DNA of 64,000 nt from positions 1,388,414-1,452,413 of the forward strand of contig NW_006920410.1 in the NCBI RefSeq assembly GCF_000344685.1. The letters run 5' to 3'. Origin of the DNA: Gloeophyllum trabeum ATCC 11539. Taxonomy: Eukaryota; Basidiomycota; Agaricomycetes; Gloeophyllales; Gloeophyllaceae. The notes under the pieces were generated by a model. It searched no databases. It had not been told where the DNA came from and worked only from the letters and a program-made list of their open reading frames with translations. Below are positions 46,319-56,324 of this stretch, one piece after another (position 1 is the first letter of the stretch; each line of letters starts with the position of its first letter). The translations under genes were made by a program, and so were the position numbers.

Positions 46319-48015
46319 ATGGCACCCACTCTCATTTTTGCTGCCATCGCATCGACACTCATTGGAAGGGCTCTCGCTGCCCCCTTCCCCTTCGACCCTC
46401 GCGCCACTTCTACCTTCCAGAAGGAAAATGCCATCGAGGCTCAGAATTTGAACGCTCAGTTTGCCACTCTCCAGGCCACCGACTCCTGCACAGGTTCGTC
46501 TTCTTGGCAGTCTTCATCCGTAGCGTCGACTGACGAATCATTCCCCTAGACGGCGACCAAGCCTGCGTTAACGGCTCCTTCGCCCAATGCGTCTCCGGCG
46601 CATGGTCCTTGACTCAATGCTCAGCCGGAACATCCTGCTTTGCTCTCCCCCTGGTCAATAAGCAGGGTACCAGCATTGGCTGCGACACAGAGAGCGATGC
46701 TGCCCAACGCATCTCAGACGCTGGTGCCACCGGTGGCATCACCGGGTCCGGTAACACCACCGCAAGTGCCAGTGCATCTGCTGCCGGAAGCGCTACCGCA
46801 AGTACTAGCGAGGCAGCTTCTTCGGTAGCCTCTGTTTCAGGCGCCGTCGCCAGCTCGAGCGCCCTCGAGAGCGGATCAATCACCTCAACGATATTCATCG
46901 TTGCGCCGTCCTCCGCCAATGCCGCTCAGGTCGCAGCAGCCTCGCCGACCAACATCATCCTCAACCGCCGTATGAAGCGTTCCCCCCGACCCGACATCAC
47001 CCTCGCTTCCTTCGGTTTCGGCCAGGCTAGTGCAACCGCCGCTGCAGCTTCCTCACCCGCAGTCGCCGCGGTGTCGGTCAATGGCTTCTCTTCCGTTCCT
47101 ATAGCCAGCGCAGCTCCCATCACCCTTAGCCTGAGCGGAGTCTCCGCCCCCGCTGCTGCTGCTGCTACTCCGTCTGCCGCTTCATCTGCTGCAGTGTCAA
47201 ACAGCACTGCGGCAGCTTCCTCCAGCGCGGTCTCCGCTACAGCAGCTGCTGGCGCTAGCGGCACTAACGTAGATGCTACCGTAACCGTCACTTCCACAGT
47301 GCTGGTCACCGTCACCTCAGCAGGCACCCCCGTCGCTGCTGTCCCCAACGCCGATCCCACCGACTCCTCCACCGACTCGACTACAGCCCCAGCTGGCAGT
47401 GCGACCGCCCCCGCCGCCCCTACTGCGGGCGGATTCGGCGGCGCTGGCGGATCGACGCCGTCCGCGAGCGTGCCCTCCGTCGCCGTTCCCTCAGGTTTTG
47501 GCGGTGACTCTCCAACCGGTCCCTCTGGCGTCGCTGCCCCGTCTGCCTCTGCCCCTGGCGTCGCGGCGCCCTCCGGTCCTGGAGTTGCGGCCCCTAGCGG
47601 CCCTGGCGTTGCGTCTCCGAGTGGCCCTGGCGTCTCAGCGCCCAGCGGTCCTGCAGTCGGTGGTCCGTCCGCCTCCGGTCCGTCTGCGTCTGCTCCTGGT
47701 GTTGGCGGGCCCTCAGCTTCGGAGCCAGGTGTCGCTACGCCCACCGTCGCCGCTCCCGGCGGTGGTGGCGTCTCAACTCCTGCTGCGCCGTCCGCAGGTG
47801 TCCCCAGCGCTGCCGCGTCTGGGTCACCAGCTGTAGGCGACACCAACGTCGTTTCTACAGCAGCAGCCGCATCATCTTCCGCGGAGGCGACCTCAAGCTC
47901 GGCCCCGCCGCGGTTCTCCTTCGCCACCGCCGCCCCCGCCCCAACTGTCGCCAACAACGCCGGGAACATAAACAGCATCGACATCGCCAGCCTGCTCACT
48001 GCTACCATCTCGTAA
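46319..48015 (+). CDS. Secreted CBM19-like protein with Ala/Ser/Pro-rich tail
   Basis: Two exons, 46319-46493 and 46550-48015 (1641 nt, 546 residues). A signal peptide (TLIFAAIASTLIGRALA) precedes a small Cys domain with CTDGDQACVNGSFAQCVSG, WSLTQCSAGTSCFALPL and GTSIGCDTESDAA. That spacing resembles the chitin-binding CBM19 fold seen in fungal wall proteins. The remaining ~400 residues are Ala/Ser/Thr/Pro/Gly, probably O-mannosylated. Inside is a Lys-Arg (NRRMKRSPRP, about residue 212) that looks like a Kex2 cleavage site. The C-terminal SIDIASLLTATIS lacks a clear GPI signal. A cell-wall or secreted role is inferred. The very long antisense frame over this exon is a by-product of GCN-rich codons. 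Confidence 0.8.
47566..47745 (+). repeat. In-frame Pro-Gly-Val/Ala-Pro-Ser tandem repeat
   Basis: The coding sequence iterates a degenerate unit of about 8 residues (APSGPGVA with variants SPSGPGVS, APSGPAVG, GPSASAPG) roughly seven times within the tail of the CBM19-like protein. DNA copies differ at third positions and some first positions, so the array is old or actively drifting. Confidence 0.7.
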
Positions 48016-48124
48016 TCTGTATTCTGTTCGCGTCTGTACTCATGAGAATTGTAGCATAGTGGAGGGGCTTTATATATCGATATTGGACTGTACTGTAACA
48101 TAACATACAGAACATTTGCTAATA

Positions 48125-51100
48125 TTACGCGGACGCGGTTACCGTCCGCATGTTATTCAGGAAGTTTTCGTATAGGCTGGCGTGGAGGTACTCCAACCGA
48201 GCGCCCTCGTCCGCAGACTTGATCTGGATGTGCGTCTGAGTCTACAAAGTGATATGGTCAGACCTGCATAACAATACAAGCGGTTGCTAAACACACCAAA
48301 TTCGCCGCCTTGAGTTTTGCGAGTGCACTCATGAGCTTCCCCGTCATATGCCTGAGAGCTGCGCGATGTCGCGGGTCCGAGCGGTCAGACAGAATGTCGG
48401 GCAAGAGCCCGATCAACCGAGGTATCAAGTTGGACATATTTTCGACGACGAACTTCTGAGCTGCGTCGGGAATCGCGTTTGGCTCTGCCCGCAGCTCGAA
48501 GAGGAGAGGCGGGAGCGTCGTTCCGATATCTGCGTAGTCCACGAAAATCTGCAGCGCGCAGCGTAAGATACTGTAATTGACGAATGCAACCAGGGGTGAT
48601 TCACCTTTCCCCGCATATTATACCACGCAACCTTCCCTTCCATGCCCTGGAAGAGCTGCTTCAAGAGGTCCATGTCGCCTCTGATCGCAGCTTCCGGCGC
48701 TAGATGGCGCACCGCGAGGTCGTGGGCTTTCTCGTACAGCAGTGCGGCCTTGTACAGCTCGTACGCTTCCCAGACCCTCCCCTTGGACAAGGCGCGGAGA
48801 GCCTGGCACGCATCATAATCAATTATCTGAAGATAAATTCGGCAGGGATTGACGCACCTTCGCCTCGTTGATCCACGCAAGCGGGATCTTCATCACGCCG
48901 ATGAGGTTGCTCACTACGCCATCTTCGAGTAAATCCACAGAGCGCAGAAGCACCTCCTTGATAGCTCTTTCCCGCCTGCAACATGCCATTCAGTAACGAT
49001 CAATGGGTCAATAATTCCCGCCAGTACTCACCCTTCACTGCCTTCGATATGTAACAACACAAATATCGCGGGCTCCAGCCGGCCGGCTCGCTCAAGCTGA
49101 TGCGCGTACATGCTGGCCAGCAAATCCGCCGTAGGGCTGTGGCCTTCCACGGCCTCCTCCTCTTCCTCAGACTCCTCGTCCTCCTCACCATAACCCTCCT
49201 CGTCTTCTTCTGACCTGCGTCTCCTGCGAGGTGGCCTCGCTCGATCAGGGAAGTCGCGGAGCCGCATGATCCGCGACAGGAGTATGTAGAGATGCCAGCA
49301 CATGGCATAGTCCAGCGGAGAGGGCGAGCACGACAATGGGGTCAGAATCGTCGCCAGGGAGCATGTCGGGTCGGCGTATAACCTGATCAGGGAGTAGAGG
49401 ATATCTGGCGGGTCACCATTCTTGTGCACCTTCCACGGTGACTTTGCGCGCGCAGCCTCCGCATACCAAGGCAAGGGAGGCGTCATCCCCGCTCCCTCAC
49501 TGGCGCCCTTATACGCATCCGTGTACTGCTTGAACGCATCCGCGATCCCCGCCTCCCCATTCTGGCCAAACCACAAACACAGCCCAAACGCGCGTTTCCA
49601 GTCCAGATCCTTCCACACCTCATGCTCGCCCAGCGCGCCCGCGAGCAACGCATACACCTTCTTCACCCCCGCCTCGATCATACCCTCCACCTTCTCCTCG
49701 CGCCACACCTCGAGCTGCTGCAAAATATCCGCGCGGAAATCCTCGTCCCCGCCCGCCTGCGCGATGAGCGTCGCGAGCTTCGCGTACCCGCCCTCCATCG
49801 CGACGTCGCACGCCCTTGCGATCTGGTTGCCCGTCATATGCAGGAACGCCTTGCTCGCGTCGCCCAGCGCGGCGCGCTCGCGCAGGTCGCGCTCCACCGC
49901 CGGCGCGACCGCGTCCTGCAGCCAGCGCGACAGCGCGTGCTTGCGCCGCAGCGCGAGGATGCGGCCGCGCACCTCCGCGGGCACGCTCGCGCCGAGCCTC
50001 GGGTCGAGGTCGTCGAACAGCGCGTGCCCGAGGCGGAAGAGCGACTCTTCGAAGCTGCCGGTCTGCCCGGCGTCGGAGAGCGCGCTGAGGAAGGTGGAGA
50101 AGCCGAGCTTCGCGGATGGTGAGTGCGTGGCGAAGGGGATGTCTGAGGCGTCGAGCTGAAAGACGGCAATGTTGAAGTGCTGTTGCAAGAGGCCCCGGTA
50201 GACCGCCAGAGGTTCGGGCTCGATCGGCAGCGAAGTCACCGTCACCGTCGACAGGTCCACATCGGGTTTCCTGGGATGGCAGCATTAGAATGTATACTTG
50301 AGCGGAAACATGTACATACGGTGAAGCGGAAGGGGTACATAGCGTTCCTACGTGTGCTAGCTTCCCACCGGGTCCCCAGCCTACGCGGAATGATCTGCCC
50401 AGGGCGAGGCCCGCATCTGCTCGGAGTGACTCCTTTCCTAGCACCGTAGACTCAGATGTCGATATTCGGGTGAATTTTCGTACGGGGCGGGGAGCGAGGC
50501 CGACCACAGGCGTCTCGAACGACACCCTCTAGCCGTATGAGGCGTTAGTAGATTGCAGACACTCACTTCAGAGCAACGCACCTCCTGCGACCCGAACCGG
50601 TGCATCTCGCCGTCCGACTCCCTGCCATGTTTTCGACTCATCTTCATGGACTTGCGGAGAGCGGATTGGGCTCGAGGAGTCTTTGCCTGTTTCTGCTGCT
50701 GCTGCTGCTGCTCAGCCTTGAGAGCCTCGGCCTGCTCTGGCAGCCTGAAGAACACGCTCTGCATGACTTTCATTTTTTGCGGGTCGACGCCGACGCTCCG
50801 AGCCCATGGTGTCAGCGCACGGTCAGGAGGGAGCGGGGGCTGTCTCGGCGGGGATGGTGGGCGGCGTACAAGTGAGGATTGCGGTGTCTCGAGGTCGGAA
50901 GCCCGCAGAGGTGACGAGCGTCCTTCGCGCGGTCGTTCTTCTTCCTCCACGGGTGCTTCATCCTGCTCTTCGTCTTGTGCCTCTTGTGCCTGTGCTTCCC
51001 GTTCGACCTCGGCCTCGGAGTCTTCATCGTCGCTGGGAGCCCTGAGTCCTATCGACCGTCGCAGACTCGAGTCGGGGGAAAGCTGAATGTCCTCGTCGCT

Positions 51101-51136
51101 CTCGGTATCACTTTCGAAAGCAGTAAAACGGACCAT
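48125..51136 (-). CDS. NUP96: Nucleoporin Nup96 (Nup145C)
   Basis: Scaffold nucleoporin of the Y (Nup84/Nup107) complex. About six exons; start at 51136 (MVRFTAFESDTESDED), stop at 48125. An acidic, disordered N-terminus with a poly-Gln run (about 9 Gln) leads to QKMKVMQSVFFRLPEQAEAL and then VSFETPVVGLAPRPVRKFTR, ADAGLALGRSFRVGWGPGGK, the conserved entry to Nup96. The alpha-solenoid follows with AVYRGLLQQHFNIAVFQLDA, ASKAFLHMTGNQIARACDVA and WKRAFGLCLWFGQNGE. After an acidic Glu-rich insert come AMYAHQLERAGRLEPAIFVL and WEAYELYKAALLYEKAHDLA. Unlike Nup98-Nup96 fusions, no FG or autoproteolytic domain precedes it: only 208 bp separate the start from the divergent OYE gene. Exons around 49.8-50.1 kb are extremely GC-rich at third positions. 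Confidence 0.88.
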
Positions 51137-51344
51137 GATGCAGAGCAGAAGAGTGGCGACGCGTGCTTGACGCCGCTGCCACAAACGCGCTGCTTGCAAG
51201 CAGAGCCAAACAACAGCCACCGGTGTTATCTTATCAGACCCTCGATGAGCAACGCAAGTCGTTTGTCATGGATGATAATTATGGCCGTCGTCCCCACATA
51301 AATGCAACGGCTGGTCCCGTAAACCTCCCCGTGCAATACTCAAG

Positions 51345-52852
51345 ATGGCACACCTCAACAAGCCAGTCCCCGGAGCGGATCAGTACTATCCCCTCAACGA
51401 GCCTGGTGTTGGCATTCCTTACCCACAGGTATTTGACTCTCTATTCGTGACAAGGTGACCACTCAGAGTATCACAGCAAGTCTATGCCCCCAATGCTGCC
51501 CTTCCGAAACTGTTCCAGCCGCTGACACTGCGGGGTGTGACGTTCCACAACCGTATCTTTGTCGTAAGAACCATTGCGTATCGTCCGATGACTTGTGACG
51601 AGCTGCTTCTAGTCCCCAATGTGCCAGTACAGCTCGGACACCGGGCACGCAACAGACTGGCACTTGGTTCACATCGGTGTACGTTCCTTGTCAGAGTCCG
51701 CGCAGAACTTCCCCTACACCTGCCACAGACCTTCGCATCCCGCGGACTAGGTGCCATCGTCCTCGAGGCCACCTCCATCGTCCCTGAAGGCCGTATATCC
51801 CCCGAAGACGCTGGTCTCTGGACAGACACGCAGATACCACCGCTTCAACGCATCGTCAACTTCGCCCGTTCGCAGCAGGGTCCAAAAATCGGTATCCAGC
51901 TCAGCCACGCCGGTCGGAAAGCGAGCACCCTCGCGCCTTGGGTTCGCGGCGATATTGCGCAGATCAGAGTCGCCGACCGAAACGTCGCGCTGAAGGATGA
52001 AAAAGGCTGGCCAGACGAAGGTGCGCATGCGCTGCGCGCAGCCTGCTTTGACTTATAACAACTATCGCAGTCTACGGTCCCAGCACTGCCCCTTTTGCAA
52101 AAGACTTTCCTCAGCCCAAGGAAATGTCCGAGGAGCACCTCCAGTACGTAGAAGATGAGTGGCTGAAAGCAGTCGAACGGTGCAAGCAGATCGGGTGTAA
52201 GCTACTTTCCCATCTGCCTATCCTCATCCCCTAACACGACCCGCAAGTCGACTTCATCGAGATCCACGCCGCCCACGGCTACCTCCTCCACTCCTGGCTC
52301 TCCCCGCTCTCCAACGTCCGCACCGACCAGCACGGCGGGCCATCACTGGAGAACCGCATGCGCTTCCCCCTCCGGCTCATCGCGCGCGTCCGCGCCGCCT
52401 GGGCCAAGCCGCTCTTTGTCCGCCTCAGCGCGAGCGACTGGGCAGACGGGCCCGAGCAACGCGCCGACGGCAGCTGGGCGCAATGGGGCATCGAGCAGTC
52501 CAAGACCTTCGTCGCGCGCCTGCGCGAGATCGGCATAGACCTCGTCGACGTCTCCAGCGGCGGCAACCACGCCGCGCAGCGCATCCCGCTCGGGGAGGGG
52601 TACCAGGTGCCCTTCGCACAGGCGATCAAGGCGGCGGTGCCGGGCGCGCTGGTCGGGGCGGTGGGCATGATCACGGATCCGAAGGCGGCGAACGGGTATT
52701 TGGAGGAGGGCAAGGCGGACGTGGTGTTCCTCGCAAGAGAGCTGATCAGGAACCCGAGCTGGGTCATGCGGGCGGCGCTGGAGATGGGGGTTGCAGTGAA
52801 GCCGGCGAACCAGTACGAGCGGGGCTGGACAGAGGTGTTGAGCAAGAAGTAA
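51345..52852 (+). CDS. Old yellow enzyme, class III (YqjM-like) NADH:flavin oxidoreductase
   Basis: FMN-dependent ene-reductase that reduces activated C=C bonds with NAD(P)H; natural substrate unknown. Six exons: 51345-51428, 51477-51563, 51613-51678, 51729-52020, 52071-52196, 52248-52852 (1260 nt, 419 residues). FMN and active-site features: SPMCQYSSDTGHATDWHLVH (the Cys and Tyr of CQY typical of the thermophilic-like/YqjM class), IGIQLSHAGRKAST, FIEIHAAHGYLLHSWLSPLS with the substrate-binding His pair, RVRAAWAKPLFVRLSASDW, VDVSSGGNHAAQRIPLGEGY and ADVVFLARELIRNPSW. No targeting peptide. The last exon has near-exclusive G/C third positions, unlike the first exons. Confidence 0.93.
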
Positions 52853-53249
52853 TATAGAAGGAAAAGGGAAATACAAGGACATAGTTTTGTACCATTAGAT
52901 GTAGCAATGAAGAAGACTGAACTTGATTAAGTGCTGTGGCTCAGCGAGGATCCTCTCGTGACTACCGACAATACTCCCGGGTAATGCTTCGATTCTAGAT
53001 TGTCGTCTATTATCTAGTCTCCTATGATACAGTAGAGGGTGGTGTGTATCTATACTTCTTTGTCCATCATGATCAATCCTTAGCTTCCCGAACATGACGG
53101 GATCATCCTGTCTATTCCAGGGAGGTCGGGTGAATATACCCATACTTATAGCTCGCAGATTATCATAGCGGGAGAGCTCTTACGCATTCGGCGTAAGCCT
53201 GAAAAAGGCAACGATCAGCTTGCCATCTCGAAACTGAGCGAAACAGAAC
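52853..53249. other. Convergent 3' flanks
   Basis: About 400 bp between two convergent stop codons. It holds both 3' UTRs; nothing else is recognised. Confidence 0.5.
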
Positions 53250-55446
53250 TCACCAATCATACCGAATCAAATCATCCGTGTTCGAGAACGCAGCGTTCAC
53301 CATCTCCCGCGTCTCCGCCAACACCCACACCTTCAAGAACGCCCCCGTATTCCCACCCGGCAGCTCCGTCATCGCCTCCTGCGCACTCATCTGCTTCCCC
53401 AGCTGCCGGAGGATCGGCAGCGCGCTCTTGAACAAATCCAGTCCAGGGTCGAGCTGCCTCCCTATCCCCTCGAGCAATAATATACTAATGACGGTGTTGA
53501 TAAAGTCGCCTTCCATCCGCACGTGGTGCTCCCTGACAGCCTTCAGGACCTCCGTCAGAATGTCGCTGATCTTGATAGACCCAAGAGAGAACGTCTTCCG
53601 CTTGACGTTCAAGACGAGGTGCTGCATCTTCAGCGCGAACGTCTCCGTGTCGATAGCCAGCTCGGGCGTCTGGCACCGCTCGACCATTAATTGCCCGGTG
53701 CGGTAGCCGTCGAACTCTGCCACTGCCCGGAAGAGATCCAAGAAGTTGCGCCGGTTCGTGGCGTTCAGCTGGTTCACCAGCCCCGCGTCGACGAAGACGA
53801 TCTCCGGTGCGTAGCCCTGCATGCTGAGCCTGTCCAGCTCCTTTCGCCAGGCGTCGGGATCGTGCATTATGGGCCGCAGCTTCTCGATGATGGTGTCAGA
53901 ATCCATCGTCGCGCCTTTCACATATTCCACCGGGTCCTTTTTCCTGTCCAGGATGAGGAGACGCCTGAATATGCTCTCGCCCAGAGGTTCGGAGGCGGGC
54001 TTGTAGAACTTGATCATGATGTTACCCGGATGCAGGTCAGCATGGACGAAGTTATCTAAAAGTAACATGTTCTACAAGCATGTCAGTTCGCGTCTTAGAC
54101 AATTCTGAGGTTGTCACACACCAAGAACGCGTCTAAGCCAAGCTCTGCCAAAGCATCCTGGAAAGGGCCACCGCCGTTCCTCAAGAACGCCTCCAGCGGC
54201 AACGCGTTTTGATACTCTTCCACAAGGAGGTCTTTCGCCGACCACGTCTTCAACGGCCTCGGGAACGCGATAGGCTCGGGCCGATTCTTGAAATTCCGCT
54301 CGAACTGCTCGAGATTCTCCGCTTCACGGCGCAGATCAAGCTGCTCATACATCATCTGGCCGAATACCTCCACCTCGTCTGGGAGTGAGAGCCATTGCAT
54401 GCCGGGGAGGACGGACAGAGCGTGGGCGAAGAAGGACATGATGGAAAGGTCGCGTGAGATCAGAGCGGCTGCACCTGGGTGGAGAATCTTCAGAGCTACG
54501 GCGGCAGTGGGAGCCGACGGTGGCGGCTCGGATGGACCAAGGGTTACCAGAGGCTGAGAGCGGTTGCGGCGGGGTCCGAGGTACGAGGGAGGTAAGAGGT
54601 CATGCTTGAGAGTGGCTTTGTAAACTTGTGCTATAGCACCACAGCCAATGGGCTCCTCGTGGAATTCCTCGAACACTTCATCAAATGGTCTCTGGAAGAC
54701 AGACTCAATTACACGTTTGGTATGATGAAGGGGATGAGGATTGCCCCGGGAGTGTAGTTTGCCCATCCTATCACAAAGTATAGCGGGGAATAAGTCCGCG
54801 CGTGACGCCGCCCATTGTGCCAACTATGTATTTCCATTAGATACGCTGTATACACGAAACTCGCGAACAGGATAAACACCTTGATGAAGGTTGGCCCTGC
54901 TCTTTCCATCTGCTCTACCAAGAATCCGTACCACCAGACCGCCCCCCATCTATCTCCGTCATACTTTGACTCCGGTACGCCCACCAATAACATGGGGACG
55001 CTTAAGAGGACCGGAAGGAAGAGCGCGAGTAGGTGGATGAACCGGCGAGCAGTGAGGATAGGCTCCCATATCGTGTTGCGAAATATCCGAGCTATACGAC
55101 CAAAGAATGTACGGTTTGCTTCCAGAGGGGAGTTGATCACGGGCTCCAACGGTTTTCGAGCGTCTACTGAGCAGGGGATTATGGCCGGGGACGCGACTAG
55201 ATCATGCAGAAAATTTCGCGGCTGCGGGAGCAAGTACAAGGTCAAACCTCCAGCAATTGGCACAGACCATAGTAAAGCCCGCGTCAGAGAAAATCGTGGA
55301 ACAGGGCTGCGGGTGAAGAAAGACAGCAGACGCGGGTCGGACGCCCAGTGGGAAGAGCGGCGCAAGGGAAAGGCCTTGACCGGTGGCCGCGGCGTCAGAA
55401 GGGCGTGTCTCAAGCCCAGCGGCAGCGAAAATACGCGGAGGACCAT
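53250..55446 (-). CDS. UbiB/ABC1 atypical kinase, ADCK2/Cqd1 type
   Basis: Mitochondrial UbiB-family protein. Yeast Cqd1 and human ADCK2 affect coenzyme Q distribution and lipid homeostasis. Three exons: 54880-55446, 54122-54823, 53250-54071 (2091 nt, 696 residues). The Arg-rich N-terminus looks like a presequence, with hydrophobic segments near LWSVPIAGGLTLYLLP and FIHLLALFLPVLLSVPMLLV. The family KxGQ element reads KLAQWAASRADLFP, as in ADCK2. Next are CGAIAQVYKATLK (Ala-rich loop), VALKILHPG, DLLVEEYQNALPLEAFL, the catalytic FVHADLHPGNIM and the metal-binding site as FVDAGLVNQL (DAG where most kinases have DFG). The C-terminus ends at 53250. An extra 3' exon is possible because the stop overlaps a GTGAGT. 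Confidence 0.88.
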
Positions 55447-56324
55447 CGACTCGGCGGCTGCCCGACTACGGCGGTAGTAGAACGGCCTTTGTCGTCGGCG
55501 TCGGCGTCGTGGGCAGCAGTGGGCAAAGTTGACTTTGCATCGTCCAGGTTGTTGGTGCCGGCCCCGTCAAAGCTGATTTGATCTCACGCCTAATTGGGCG
55601 ACGCGTCTTGACGTCATATCGGACGTCCTGCAAATCTACGCGCCCGTTGTCTGCGCCGGCGTCGACGCGTCGCTGTCGGATAGTCCGGCACGCCCACCGA
55701 TTCACGACAAACAAGAGTAGCTATGCTAGTGCGCATCCCACGTCTGTAGCTCTTGTCGCATGGCATCATTTCCCTGCAAGGACTCGTCGGACATCGGGGG
55801 CGGCAGATTAGCGCGTCTCGACTCTGTTGCATCTGGGCCGACTTCCGAGCTCCCATGCTGTTCTGAATGGCAAGCTTCGCGATGTTGACCAGGGACAGCA
55901 TGTTGGTGAGAAACGAACAGCTTCTTCCAAAGGGAAGCAGTTCTCTGTGTTACTTTATTCTGAAGGAATGATCTGGCGAACGTCACGATGCTTTACGTGG
56001 TCGACAACGTCAAGGCGTACTCAGCAATTCGAAAGCCCTGTAGACCTCCTCACCCGCGGGATGAAGTGGCAGCGATGAATGGGAATAAAAAGGAGACGCG
56101 TCCGTAATGACAGCGTACCCGGGGCCCCGCAGTCTGGGGCGGGGTCCTTGTTTGGCTGTGTTTGTGGGGATACCAAATGCGGGGACGCGAATTTACGTTT
56201 GCAGGCCGGAAGCTGTAAAGGCACTGGCTGGGGTTGTTCCCAACTTTTTGCCTTCTTGCTTTTCTGTCCTTTCTTAACGCGTCTCTGACGCTCCGGTCCC
56301 CCCTCTTTGAGCGCACAGTCGCCC
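55447..56324. other. Divergent promoter region, UbiB gene and glycogenin
   Basis: About 880 bp with no credible gene on either strand. A GTCGGCGTCGGCGTC micro-repeat lies near 55496. Open frames here lack splice or composition support. Confidence 0.45.

Noticed and set aside
46926..48101. 391-codon open frame antisense to the CBM19-like gene
   Set aside because: It arises from Ala/Ser/Thr/Pro codons (GCN, TCN, CCN) whose complement lacks stops. The sense strand has a signal peptide, Cys domain and a good intron.
49422..50159. 245-codon plus-strand frame over NUP96
   Set aside because: Antisense shadow in a GC3-rich exon; Arg/Ser/Pro-rich product without start context or domain.
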